Origin: Arabidopsis thaliana
Lineage: Eukaryota; Streptophyta; Magnoliopsida; Brassicales; Brassicaceae
Assembly (NCBI RefSeq): GCF_000001735.4
Contig: NC_003076.8
Span: 22,385,835 to 22,449,834 of the forward strand
Direction of reading: 5' to 3'
Length of the DNA: 64,000 nucleotides
The number at the start of each line of letters is the position of its first letter. Positions within the stretch are counted from its first letter, which is position 1. Below are positions 1 through 10,872 of the stretch, piece by piece. Position numbers and translations under genes: made by a program. Below the pieces are notes generated by a model. The model did not search any database. It was not told the origin of the DNA and was given only the letters and a program-made list of their open reading frames with translations.

Positions 1-162
1 CAAGAAAAAAGATTTTAATCACTCTATACTTTAGATCATCACAGTTTGGAAAAGAGTATCATCAAAGTTTTCATATCAAGAAACTGTATATATAGTATTA
101 TCAACCAAGCAGCAACGACAGAAAATTTCAAGGAGATTAAAGAGGGAACACAGTGAAAAAAC

Positions 163-237
163 CTGGCTCTTGACCTTGAGAATGACATGAGCTTCTTGTT
201 CTTGGTCGATGGGCTTGTCATCTTGAGGGTTAGACAT
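163..237 (-). CDS. SUM3: SUMO3, first coding exon (gene runs off the left edge)
   Basis: The minus strand reads ATG at 237 and encodes MSNPQDDKPIDQEQEAHVIL plus KVKSQ, ending at 163 before a GT donor (162-161). This is the flexible N-terminal tail and first beta strand of a small ubiquitin-like modifier. SUMO is conjugated to lysines of nuclear target proteins by an E1-E2-E3 cascade. The sequence matches what I remember of Arabidopsis SUMO3 (At5g55170) rather than SUMO1/2, whose tails are different. The ubiquitin fold and the C-terminal GG lie outside the window, so processing and intactness cannot be judged. Bases 1-162 are the start of intron 1. Confidence 0.88.
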
Positions 238-2999
238 CTTTCCTTTTATCAGATTTTATGAAACAAAAACTCCAGTCTGTGAGAAATACGAAGGCCTGAT
301 AGAGAGATTCACAATACAGTATTGCAAAATAAGGGGTTGACTTTTGAGAAAGAGAGACTTGTCAAAAAAGTGACTGAAACCAGTTCTTGATCGCACTCAC
401 TTTTGATCTACAGATTCTTGTGGTGATATATCGAACGGCTCATAATCATTGTAGCTTATCATCCGACGGCTAGGAGAGCGTGGAATTCGTACATGAAAAC
501 ACTGCCGTTTAATCAAGCATTCGTAATGGGCTATTGGGCTGGTTTAAGATCAAATATGCTCATATGTGGGCTTAATTACTTCTACACAGTATATAAAGTT
601 GGAACCCATTTTCGTGAACCGACCAAATAGTTTTTAGAAAATTTATAAATCATATTTAAAAATAAAATCTAATTACCACGGTAATCTAATAATTTCAAAA
701 AAAATACAACAGTTAGAAACTTTTAAAAATCTTAGCAAACATAACTTTTGTGGTATTTTAAAAAGAAACTCAAAATTATGATATTATTTGACAAAGTTTA
801 GGGCAAGCTCTCTTTATAAAATTTATATATTTCTTGATGTTCTAAACTTCTAATGCATGCATGGTTATTATTTAATATTAAAAAATAATGTACGTCGACC
901 GTCATAGTGTGTAAATGGTTAGTCTATGTTTCGTGACGACTTCTATTTCGGCCCGACATAATATATTTCCAGTTTTTAATTTGATAAACTAATAGGCATT
1001 GTATCGTAACGTAAAGATCAGGGACAATGCTAACATTCCTATCTAAAACTCAATTTGTTGGACAGCATCCAAGTGACCTACCACATTGAATTCTTTCTCT
1101 TGGTTGATAAGAAACTAATAATGATGATGTTATATTTATACGAATATATTAGTTAACGTTTATATTTAGAAATTCGTCATAAACTCATAATAGTTACAAA
1201 TAAGTCAATCTGAAGGTGACACACCTCTCTGGATATTATAATGTTTTCAATTTTCATATGGACTTGTCATTGTGTTTCATTTTCAATTTCATGTACCGAC
1301 TTAAGACTTAAGGGCCTTGTCGAAACATACCGTACGATGTCGACAACCTCCATAGATACATTATTAAATTATTGTTACTTTCATAATCCAAAAATTAAAT
1401 TGTTATACTAAAGTATATGTAAACCAGCATACATTGATACATATAAGATTACCACCTAGTGGACAAGTTGATACACAAACAAAAACATGTATATAATCAT
1501 CAAATACAATATTACCAAATGATGATGTCTATTATTTTCTCTTTTGATAGTGGAGTTATTATGATGTCTACTCTTAATTAGTTTCATTATTCAGGTCTCA
1601 ATCACCGAAGATAAAACTATATTTCAAACTGTAGTAGTAATTACCGTATGTGTATTAACATTCTATGCCTATATGTACATAACCGTTAATATTCGGCCAC
1701 AATTATTAAATTCAAATAAATCTAAAAAGCATCTTTCACCAAGTAATTAGTAAAACTAGCCGTAAATGTCATCCAAAATTCTTGGTTTTACATCAGAAGG
1801 AAACATTAATTGCTTAGCGATAGAGTTCTATTTGTATAGGACAACTAAACTCTACAAATATCGTTTTTTGTTTATCCATGGACGGAGATGGACCATTTAG
1901 ATTAATTCATTATTATACTACTGGAAAATAATTTGAGGTGTTTGCTTAGCTTAGCTAACCTTAAAATGTTCATTTTTCCTCCGCACATCTAAACGCGTTC
2001 ATTAGCCCAATTTGCTAAGTCAAAATATTAGTTACAACCAACTTGTGAATCAGTCAATGTTACTATCAAATATTTCATATAAATCTATACTTGGATTTAC
2101 AAATTTATCGAAACATATCTAAACACAATTATTAACATAATAACTCCAACCATTCAAAATAATAATAAAAAGGACGGAATATTTAGGACGTACGAAAAAG
2201 AGACGTTGGAAATCAGAGAGCTCAACGTTCAAAATTTGGTACATGTATAGAACAATGAATGACACATGGCCCCATTGTAGATTCTTCATTTCTCGACGAG
2301 ACCCAGTTACCATTAATTTACATAATAATTCTAATTCCGACCAATCAATGCATCACATTATCGATTAATAATTATCACTCCTCCGACCAGTTTTTTTCAC
2401 CTATTAATCCTAACTTTAACGGATAATTAGCAGCTGTTTTCAACCAGTGATTAATAGGTATTTATTACCAGCTGATACTACATGTTTTATTTGCCTCAGT
2501 GCCCAAATCCCAATAATTATGGAACGTATTAAAAGTGTTGTTGCAAATGCAATTGTATGTCTAAACAAATTCGTTTTGTTATACAATTCATTTTATGCAG
2601 AACATAACGTTAATAAAATCCCCCAAAAAAGGAAAAAAGCTGCAGTAAAATCGACCCTAATTAATTAAAAGTGAATGCTAATTTTGGCACGTACCCCCAC
2701 AATCTCTGACAACATTTGGTACAACAATCTCCAATCAGTACACGACTGAAACGGTCAAATCCACAATTAAAATAATATTTACTTTAGACACGTCATCGAG
2801 TTGAAATATTTACATCACAAAACCGTACAGTTAAAAAAAACAAAGTCATCCCCAATATCTCACGTGGGTCCTACCCACTACATCCACCTCCCTCGTTCTC
2901 CTTCTTCTTCGTCTCTCTATATAAACACCATCTTTAGCTTCTCCTTCACCGGAATACAAAAACTGAAACCTTTCTCTATTTATCTCTCTATACACAACA
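238..2999. other. Intergenic region between SUMO3 and the GH17 gene
   Basis: About 2.7 kb without a gene. The left part is the SUMO3 leader and promoter, with several GCCCA/TGGGC-type elements near 528-575. The middle is AT-rich and I see no convincing coding frame, RNA gene or repeat. The last 150 bases are the GH17 promoter. Confidence 0.7.
2861..2925 (+). promoter_or_regulatory. GH17 core promoter: G-box and TATA box
   Basis: A perfect G-box CACGTG lies at 2861-2866 and runs into GTGGGTCC, a class I TCP-like site. A TATA box (tatataaa) lies at 2918-2925, which would place transcription start near 2950, about 50 bases before the ATG at 3000. Seen in sequence; use in vivo is inferred. Confidence 0.6.
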
Positions 3000-4716
3000 A
3001 TGGCGGTCTTCGTTTTATCTCTACTCATACTCTCTTCCTTCTCAGCCATTCCATTCACTTATGCAGGTTAGTTCTCATTTTCATCATCTCTCCACAGAGT
3101 TTAGTTTGTTTGGATTCTGATGTCTTTGTTTGTTTTTGTCTTCTTATCAGATTCTGGAATGATCGGAGTTAACTACGGCCGTATAGCAGACAATCTTCCG
3201 GCACCGGAGAAAGTAGTTGAGCTACTGAAAACACAAGGAATCAACCGCATCAAGCTTTACGACACCGAGACAACTGTACTAACCGCACTCGCGAACTCCG
3301 GAATCAAAGTCGTTGTCTCTCTCCCCAACGAAAACCTCGCTTCCGCCGCCGCAGATCAGAGCTACACCGACACTTGGGTTCAGGACAACATAAAGAAGTA
3401 CATTCCAGCGACGGATATCGAAGCAATCGCCGTTGGGAACGAAGTGTTCGTCGATCCGAGGAACACGACGACGTATCTCGTTCCAGCTATGAAGAATGTT
3501 CAAAGCTCTCTCGTCAAGTTCAATCTCGACAAATCCATTAAGATCTCGTCGCCGATTGCTTTAAGCGCGTTGGCGAGTTCGTATCCACCGTCGGCTGGTT
3601 CGTTTAAACCGGAGTTAATCGAACCGGTTATTAAACCGATGCTTGATCTCCTCCGCAAAACGTCGTCGCATCTTATGGTGAATGCTTATCCTTTCTTTGC
3701 TTACGCAGCTAACGCCGATAAGATCTCGTTGGATTACGCGTTGTTTAAGGAGAACGCCGGGAATGTTGATTCCGGTAACGGTTTGAAGTATAACAGTCTC
3801 TTAGACGCTCAGATCGACGCCGTTTTCGCCGCAATGTCCGCCGTTGGATTTAACGACGTTAAGCTTGTGGTGACAGAGACAGGCTGGCCTTCTGCCGGAG
3901 ACGAGAACGAGATTGGTGCTGGTTCGGCTAACGCGGCGGCGTATAACGGCGGGTTAGTTAAAAGAGTGTTGACGGGAAACGGAACGCCGTTAAAACCGAA
4001 GGAGCCACTAAACGTTTATCTGTTCGCTCTGTTTAACGAGAATCAGAAAACGGGTCCGACTTCTGAGAGAAACTACGGGTTGTTTTACCCAAACGAGAAC
4101 AAAGTGTATGACGTTTCGCTCAACGGTAAGTCAACGCCGGTCAACGATAACAAAGAGAAGGTTGTTCCGGTGAAACCGTCGCTCGTGGGACAGACGTGGT
4201 GTGTGGCGAATGGTAAAACGACGAAGGAGAAGCTTCAGGAAGGTCTCGACTACGCTTGTGGCGAAGGAGGTGCTGATTGCCGTCCGATTCAACCGGGTGC
4301 CACGTGTTATAATCCTGAATCGTTAGAAGCTCACGCTTCCTACGCGTTCAACAGTTACTATCAGAAGAACGCACGTGGAGTTGGCACGTGTAATTTTGGT
4401 GGTGCAGCGTACGTGGTCTCGCAACCTCCTAGTAAGTACCCTATCTTTCCTCTCCAAAATTTTATTTTGATTAGTAAGTATTTTGCATATACAGTATAGT
4501 TATTTTCACGTTCTTAATAGTTGGAAGATGGTTAGATAATAATTATGGGAGTTGGGATGGTTTAACAACAAATGTTATTTTTTTGGGCTTCACTTACGTA
4601 TACAGATTTATAATTAAATTGTGACGTATAGACGGAAACGTAAACTAAATTAATTATTTTTTGTTGGTTATGTGTTTGTAGAGTATGGGAAATGCGAGTT
4701 TCCAACAGGGCATTGA
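3000..4716 (+). CDS. Glycoside hydrolase family 17 (glucan endo-1,3-beta-glucosidase) with X8 domain, 460 aa
   Basis: Three exons, 3000-3066, 3151-4431 and 4682-4716, give 460 aa. Residues 1-22 form a signal peptide, so the protein is secreted to the wall. The GH17 barrel follows, with the proton-donor region VGNEVF (Glu about 120) and the nucleophile signature VTETGWPS (Glu about 265). Family members cleave beta-1,3-glucan (callose). A C-terminal X8/CBM43 domain, about residues 371-456, starts at TWCVAN and has the usual spaced cysteines. The protein ends GKCEFPTGH with no hydrophobic tail, so a GPI anchor is unlikely. The long exon 2 stays open into intron 2, but the GT at 4432 and the short third exon restore the conserved X8 ending. 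Corresponds to At5g55180 from memory. Confidence 0.95.
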
Positions 4717-5029
4717 AATGGATATAGAGAAGAAGAGGATCGTGCGGATTTATTTACGTTATTTATTTTGATACATTGTTCTTTTGTCATTCGAGTATAT
4801 GATTTGCGTATATTTATTTTTATTATTGTATATTTGGTTGGTTTCATCGGATAAATAGTCAGATTTTCTTTCCCCCTTAAGCCTTAACTTCTTTGCTCGT
4901 GAGTTTATAAAACTGACAAAACTTTGTTGATATAAACCATTATATCCTGCAACTGATCCAATAAACAACATTGCAATATTATTTTCAAAATCTCAAATTG
5001 ATTCGTTTTGCTGGTGATCAACTGATCAT

Positions 5030-5165
5030 GATCCAAGCAAAACTCAACAGTATATATTGTCCATATTGTTTCATTCCAATACTCCAGAGTCAAAACCTTG
5101 AGCTGCCTACTTCATCAAACTTGATTAGCGCCTACCATCAATTGAGCTACGACTACACTACCAAC
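5030..5165 (-). mobile_element. Candidate tRNA-derived SINE fragment or tRNA relic
   Basis: On the minus strand, TAGCTCAATTGATGG (5149-5135) resembles the RNA polymerase III A box of tRNAs and SINEs. GGTTTTGACTCTGG (5097-5084) resembles a B box (consensus GGTTCGANTCC) with a few changes. The two are 37 bases apart, a usual SINE spacing. A full cloverleaf cannot be folded by eye, and no clear poly-A tail or target duplication was found, so the ends are approximate. Confidence 0.4.
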
Positions 5166-5636
5166 TCCCATATAGAAGCCTGTAACTCGAAAAATGGGTT
5201 TTGAGTTATAGTTTGTCACAAAGCTCTGTGAATACATTATACTACATGAAAACTCATCAAGTCTTTTGATATGGAATCTTCAGAACCAAGAATAGCTTTA
5301 ATGCTTTTATAGTTGTGAAGTCTGTTATTATTCTATTACTGAATGTGTATTCTCCTCCAGAAATATCTAAGATCTTAGATGAGTCAGTTTAGACGTTTTA
5401 AATAGCAAGAATGTTCTGCTTTTTTATGTCATTTTAAAAAGCTTAAGGTTTTGGATTGTAAGCATCGTGTGGTTGCTAATCGAACTTCCTTCCCTTTGCA
5501 TTATTGAGATAGTGTACTCGCAAAACACGGTGGCAATTTAACCAAAACATAGTACAAACACGGTTTCAAAATTTTAAAAACAAAACCATATACAGTACTT
5601 GATTACCATCCCAAGACTTACATATTCTTAGATGGA

Positions 5637-5830
5637 CTATGAGTCTATGGCTTTTTCTTCAACTACTACCAACTTGAACTTCTCCTCCAAACCAATTAAG
5701 TGGGCTTTCAATTGGTCATGCCTTCTTTCCATATCACGAGTTTCTTCTAGCCAGCGGGAGTGATTTGATGGAAAGGTGGTCGCATTCGTGGAGTATGCTT
5801 TTGTAAGTCTTGATTGGAAAAGCTGTAAAC
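5637..5830 (-). pseudogene. Possible gene relic with a short coiled-coil-like frame
   Basis: The minus strand stays open from about 5830 to a TAG at 5639-5637. The last 40 or so codons are charged and helix-like (RWLEETRDMERRHDQLKAHL, then GLEEKF). A polypyrimidine/AG acceptor-like site (tttacag) precedes it. I do not recognise the family and no complete gene surrounds it. It could be the last exon of a decayed gene or chance. Confidence 0.25.
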
Positions 5831-6234
5831 AATGCTCTTTCTGAAATATTGAGGGCTAGCTTTGGATCGCGCCATCGCGGCTAACTCTTGGCAACACCAA
5901 TGGCTTCCTTGTGTCTTCTTCCATCAAAGCGTGTTCCTTTCATTAATTACATTCTCTTTTGTGGCCTTCTATTATATTGTTGCGTAGTTTTCAGTCTTTT
6001 ATTTCTCTTCGTTGTATCTCCGTGTTATGTAAAAAATCTAAAATTTCGTATAAAACTTTAAATTTTACCAAAAAAATAATTAAAAACAGACAAATTCTTT
6101 AGAAATAAAATCTAACACCTTTTATATTTTCTTCATAAACAATTGAACCAAAAAAAAAAACTCAAATCCAACTCCTCTCCCCTATAAAACTCTATCTTAT
6201 TGATGATTTTGCTCAAAATGTAGTAGTAATAACA

Positions 6235-6339
6235 ATGACGAGGCCTATGATGGATCAGGATTCAGGAGAGCATTTTGGGCCGGATCCGGATCCGGATCCG
6301 GATCTGAGCCTGGATCCAATTCTAGATTACCGGGTTTGA
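6235..6339 (+). CDS. Short upstream reading frame with Pro-Asp repeats (34 codons)
   Basis: ATG at 6235 opens a 34-aa frame ending at TGA 6337-6339. Its middle reads GPDPDPDPDL because it crosses the CCGGAT repeat. It lies 216 bases upstream of the RAN3 start. If transcription begins after the TATA-like site at 6181-6190, it would be an upstream ORF in the RAN3 leader. If transcription begins near the CT tract at 6390, it is outside the message. Function unknown. Confidence 0.25.
   Translation: MTRPMMDQDSGEHFGPDPDPDPDLSLDPILDYRV
6280..6305 (+). repeat. CCGGAT hexamer repeat, about four copies
   Basis: The run ccggatccggatccggatcc and its edges form a short perfect hexanucleotide repeat. It is GC-rich against an AT-rich flank and lies upstream of RAN3. 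Confidence 0.9.
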
Positions 6340-6389
6340 GTATCTGCGTCATTCCTAAGCTCACTATACTCTCTGTTTAAAAAAACCTA

Positions 6390-6407
6390 TCTCTCTCTCT
6401 CTCTCTC
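6390..6407 (+). repeat. CT microsatellite in the RAN3 leader
   Basis: A run of about nine CT units just upstream of the RAN3 ATG. Pyrimidine-rich tracts are common in Arabidopsis 5' leaders, so transcription probably starts at or just before it. Confidence 0.85.
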
Positions 6408-6450
6408 GCCGCCTTCCTCTCACCCTCTTCGCATAGCTTCACTTTCGCCG

Positions 6451-8123
6451 ATGGTAAAATTATCTCTCCTTCTTTGCGTTGATCTACTTATCTCTCGATC
6501 CTACTTTGAAATTCTTAGGGTTTAACATTATATTCGATCTCGCGTGATCTGTTGATTTTGTCTCATCGTTATTTTGACATAATTGTCAGGCTCTACCTAA
6601 CCAGCAAACCGTGGATTACCCTAGCTTCAAGCTCGTTATCGTTGGCGATGGAGGCACAGGTACCCAATCCCTAGCTTCATCTTTCTTTTGTTTTAGAAAT
6701 ATATACAGAGAATTGATTTAGTTCTATTTCAGAAACTCGATTTTGGATCAAATTGCTTTGATATAGTTCAGTTTTGATTAGTATGCTGCTTTGACTTAGT
6801 TTGTCTGTCTAGAGCTTAGTATCTGTATGTATAAGTGATCTTGATCCGTCGTAGTTCAATTCTGAGATTGTTCCAAATTGTTTCAGTAGTTGGATGCATT
6901 TGGCTATGTTATCAAGTAACCTCTGATTAAATGTTGGTTTGGTTCACAGGGAAGACCACATTTGTAAAGAGACATCTTACTGGAGAGTTTGAGAAGAAGT
7001 ATGAACGTAAGTACTCTCGCAAGCAAGCCCCATCCTGAAATATATCACTTGTCATTAACCTTTTTTATTCTCACAAAAGATTCTCATGTGTTCTTGTGTT
7101 TTTGCAGCCACTATTGGTGTTGAGGTTCATCCTCTTGATTTCTTCACTAACTGTGGCAAGATCCGTTTCTACTGTTGGGATACTGCTGGCCAAGAGAAAT
7201 TTGGTGGTCTTAGGGATGGTTACTAGTAAGTACTTTCTTCTCATACAAATCACTTAAAACCGACCTTGTTAATAATCTAGAATCATCTACTGTCATGCTA
7301 TAATCTAGAATCTTCTAGTGTTGGAAGCTTGGTTATGGTTTGAAGCTCAATAAGATGATTGTAGCTAGCAACATGAAAAACTATTGATAACTGTTGCAAA
7401 TAGTTTGTGTTTGATACAATAATGTGTTCTGTTTTGTTGCAGCATCCATGGACAATGTGCTATCATCATGTTTGATGTCACAGCACGACTGACATACAAG
7501 AATGTTCCAACATGGCACCGTGATCTTTGCAGGTATGATGAACTCACTCACAGAAACTAGCATTTGTTGTATGTGGCAAATTGCTAAACAGAAAATGTCA
7601 TCAAATTTCATGGTGCAGGGTTTGTGAAAACATCCCAATTGTTCTTTGTGGGAATAAAGTTGATGTGAAGAACAGGCAAGTCAAGGCCAAGCAGGTAACA
7701 TTCCACAGGAAGAAGAACCTCCAGTATTACGAGATATCTGCCAAGAGCAACTACAACTTCGAGAAGCCATTCTTGTACCTTGCTAGAAAGCTCGCCGGGT
7801 AAGAAACAATTCATCAATTCAACCCTCATTGTAGTTATTGTGAAACAACGGAAAAATGAAAATTGAGATGTTGCTTGTTTGTCTCAGGGACGCTAATCTT
7901 CACTTTGTGGAATCACCTGCCCTTGCTCCCCCGGAAGTTCAAATCGACTTGGCTGCTCAGCAGCAGTAAGTTCTCTAAAACTAATTTTGTTTTAATTTGT
8001 TGCTAAGGTTTGAGTTCGAGGCTTTTCTTCAATTAACGATTATATATTTGTAGGCATGAGGCGGAGCTTGCAGCAGCAGCAAGTCAGCCACTTCCTGATG
8101 ACGATGATGACACCTTCGAGTAG
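6451..8123 (+). CDS. RAN3: RAN3, nuclear transport small GTPase, 221 aa
   Basis: Eight coding exons: 6451-6453, 6590-6659, 6950-7006, 7108-7225, 7443-7532, 7619-7798, 7888-7965 and 8054-8123, totalling 221 aa. The first coding exon is only the ATG. Motifs: P-loop GDGGTGKTT (residues 20-28), switch II DTAGQ (68-72), NKVD (124-127) for guanine binding, ISAK (about 150) and an acidic tail ending DDDDDTFE. Ran has no lipid-modified C-terminus, and none is seen here. RanGTP in the nucleus and RanGDP in the cytosol give direction to importin/exportin transport and help spindle assembly. The sequence matches Arabidopsis RAN3 (At5g55190) from memory; RAN1 and RAN2 are nearly identical, so the paralog name rests on position and tail. 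Confidence 0.97.
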
Positions 8124-8870
8124 AGAAAGAGAGATGTGATCTGTCACTGATTACCCGTTAGGGCTTGTCTGAACTTTTTTTTGTTCATGGTGCTATTTTT
8201 ATGTGTCCGTACTTTGAAATGAATCGATGACATTAGTAATTTTCATTTTTAAGTTTTTAACTGTCGCTATGAAAGTGAAAACCTTTTGATTACAAACCTT
8301 ACATGCTTCACAATTTCAATTGTATCTCTATTAATCCTAGCCGCGCAATCTCATCAATTCTCCACACCCAACACACTTAATAGTTTTTTTTTACATCAAT
8401 CATTTCGAAACCACAAGTTCTTAGATACTCAACAACATTTTTTTTTTTTTTTCTGTAGCCAATCGATGTTCTAAAGATCAAGAATGTTGTATTATTTCTA
8501 CCACTTATGGAGTCACCAAGGATATGTGAAGGGTTTTCTTTGTTTATATATTTTTTTAATTGCGTTTTAGGACATCTCCAATAGAAGTATCTAAATGTAG
8601 ATACTGATCTCTATCAAAACAGATTATGGATATCATACTAGAGTACATTAAAAATTTGCTTCTAAGATTTTGAGTTCTTGGAGTCATTAACGCATCGCTA
8701 AGGGTATTTTCGTAACTTTAAATAACCCCAAATAATATTTTGCTTCCTCCCCAAGAACCTTTTTGCCTCTTTCTACTTCCGTCGGCCGGATTCAGAGTCA
8801 TAAATAAATATATAAAAAAAAGTTTCGATTTTTGCTTTTCTTCTTCGATTCATTGCGCGAATCATCCGTG
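8124..8870. other. RAN3 3' region and GrpE promoter
   Basis: About 750 bases. The left part is the RAN3 3' UTR. A poly-T run of about 14 lies near 8440-8453. The right part is the GrpE leader, AT-rich with a short GC-richer patch at 8778-8790. No gene is seen. Confidence 0.6.
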
Positions 8871-10501
8871 ATGTTGGTGTCTAGGGTTTTATCAAGAGTT
8901 TCTCGCAGCGCAGGCTTACGCTCGTCTTTCTCCTCCGTCGTTACTCCGAAGAGGAATCAGATTCCGATTGTTGCAAGCCGATTTCACTCCCTCGTTCACG
9001 GAACCCCCAACAAGGTTAGGCTTTTAAGCTGATTTTACTTGTAATTCGTTCTGGATTTTATCGTCGGGTTTATGCTAGGGTTTAAGGGGTTTGTCTAAAC
9101 AAAAGATTGTTATGTTCTGATTCTATTGCTCTGGTCTTCTTTATTACAGTGTCACGAATTTAATTGTGTATGTCTGAATGTTAATGTTTTGATTGCTCTT
9201 TCATATGTCTTAATTTGGATGTGAAATTCTGGCAATCCTTGTGAATTTGAAAGCTGAGATAAAGCTCATTCTAGGATTTGTGTACAGTGAATTTACTTAA
9301 TTTGGATCATTTTTTTTAATGGCAGCTTGTTGCAGTTCCAGTGTCGCTCCGAAACCATGGAACTCTAGATTTGAATGTTCTTCAAAGGTTCGGCTTTTTT
9401 TCCTCTTCCTCAGCTGAACCGAAGGGAAATGAGAGTAACACCGAAGTACCAAAGACCGGCGAAACTTCTGAGAATGTGGAGGTGGGGAAAGCTACAGGTG
9501 AGGCAAAAGATTCATGTATTTTGACTTAGAATAAAGAGAGATTACTGTGTCTAATACTGAACGAGTTTCTTTTTCTGAGTTCCAGATGCAGAGATTGACT
9601 TCGACGATTTGTCAAGAGACGATTTAGTGAAGCTTGTGAGTGAGAAGGAAGATCTTTTGAAGGTTCAGCAGAAAGACATAATGGAAATGAAAGATAAATT
9701 TCTTCGCACTTATGCTGAGCAGCAGAATCTTATGGACAGGACTAACCGTAATGCTGAAAGCGCCAAAAAGTTCGCTGTACAGGTTTACTTCTCTACTCCG
9801 CGAATCCTTTTTCTTCTTTCTTGTATTAACTCGTTTTGCTTTGTGTATAATCCAGTGCTGAATATGTTTTGTTGTGCTGCAGAACTTTGCAACGAGCCTT
9901 TTGGATGTGGCGGATAATCTTGAAAGAGCTTCTTCTGTTGTCAAAGAGAGTTTTTCGAAGATCGACACTTCAAAAGATTTGGCTGGTGCTACTCCACTGT
10001 TAAAAAACCTATTAGAAGGAGTGGAGATGACTGAGAAACAATTAGCTGAGGTAAAAACGTCCATTATATATATCTTTTGAGGTAAACAATGATAATAAGA
10101 CTGGTGCTGAGAATGCAATTTTGTATGTAAAACTGCAGGTGTTTAGAAAAGCTGGTTTGGTGAAAGAAGATCCTTTAAATGAACCGTTTAATCCAAACAG
10201 ACATAACGCAGTGTTCCAAGTCCCAGATGCTTCCAAGCCAAAAGGCACAATTGCTCATGTCCTAAAGGTACTAAACTATTCAAAGGATTGCTCTCTTTCT
10301 TGCTTTAACTCTTAAGCCTATGTTAACTTTTAGAAATCCACACAATATCATGGATTCTCTGCCATCATTTTATAACTGTTTTTTTTTCTTCCATATTTGC
10401 AGTCTGGATACTCATTGTACGATCGAGTTATAAGGCCAGCTGAGGTTGGTGTTACTTGCGCCGTGGAGAATCAAGAAGGCGGCAAAGAGTCTGCAGCTTG
10501 A
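8871..10501 (+). CDS. MGE1: Mitochondrial GrpE co-chaperone MGE1, 302 aa
   Basis: Six exons: 8871-9014, 9326-9497, 9586-9782, 9883-10050, 10139-10267 and 10403-10501. The first 40-60 residues are rich in Arg and Ser (MLVSRVLSRVSRSAGLRSSF), a typical mitochondrial presequence. Exon 3 encodes the long alpha-helical dimer stalk (DDLVKLVSEKEDLLKVQQKD). Exons 4-6 hold the four-helix bundle and the beta head with the GrpE signature around HNAVFQVPDASKPKGTIAHV and the following SGYSLYDRVIRPAEVGV. GrpE proteins drive ADP release from mtHsp70 in matrix import and folding. Matches At5g55200 from memory. The gene is convergent with the next one, leaving 371 bases between the stops. Confidence 0.95.
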
Positions 10502-10872
10502 AATACTTAAAACATCGAGAGTTAAGCTTTTGTTTTTAACATCTTCATGAGTTCTTTTTTTAGTTAATAGTTCTCTTTCTTTGCATATTCATTGGAGGAA
10601 CAAGATTCCCATAAGGTAGCATGACTATGCTCTGTACTTCCAGGGAAGCCCTGGTTCTGTAACTTTTACACAAATTCATAAGCCAAAGCCAAACTCTTGG
10701 TAAAAGCTTCAAATCTTACATTTATATAACTTCTTCCTAACTTACAAACACACTACATAGAGATCTAGAAGACGTCAAAGTGGAATAACCGCCTAGCATA
10801 AGATACAATATAAGACATCATCACAGCTGAACACATTTTATAGTTGCTCATCCCAAATCAATATGATTCTCT
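10502..10872. other. Shared 3' region of two convergent genes
   Basis: 371 bases holding the 3' UTRs of MGE1 (+) and the unknown gene (-). AT-rich; no other feature is seen. Confidence 0.65.

Larger units (their letters stand above)
4717..6234. other. Intergenic region between GH17 and RAN3
   Basis: About 1.5 kb. It holds the GH17 3' end, a tRNA-like A box/B box pair (listed separately), a short minus-strand reading frame that looks like a gene relic (listed separately), and AT-rich DNA leading to a possible TATA (cctataaaac, 6181-6190). No intact gene is seen. Confidence 0.6.

Noticed and set aside
3120-3150. In-frame ATG at 3120 as start of the GH17 gene
   Set aside because: It lies in intron 1. 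Using exon 3000-3066 instead gives a good signal peptide and the known family length.
4432-4499. Extension of GH17 exon 2 to the stop at 4497
   Set aside because: The extension is hydrophobic and unlike X8 domains. The GT at 4432 and the exon at 4682-4716 give the conserved ending with a cysteine.
5030-5165. Functional tRNA gene
   Set aside because: A and B boxes are present, but a paired acceptor stem and a normal anticodon arm cannot be formed by eye, so a SINE or relic is more likely.
9624-10118. 164-codon minus-strand frame
   Set aside because: It crosses exons and introns of MGE1 on the opposite strand and has no domain or splice support.
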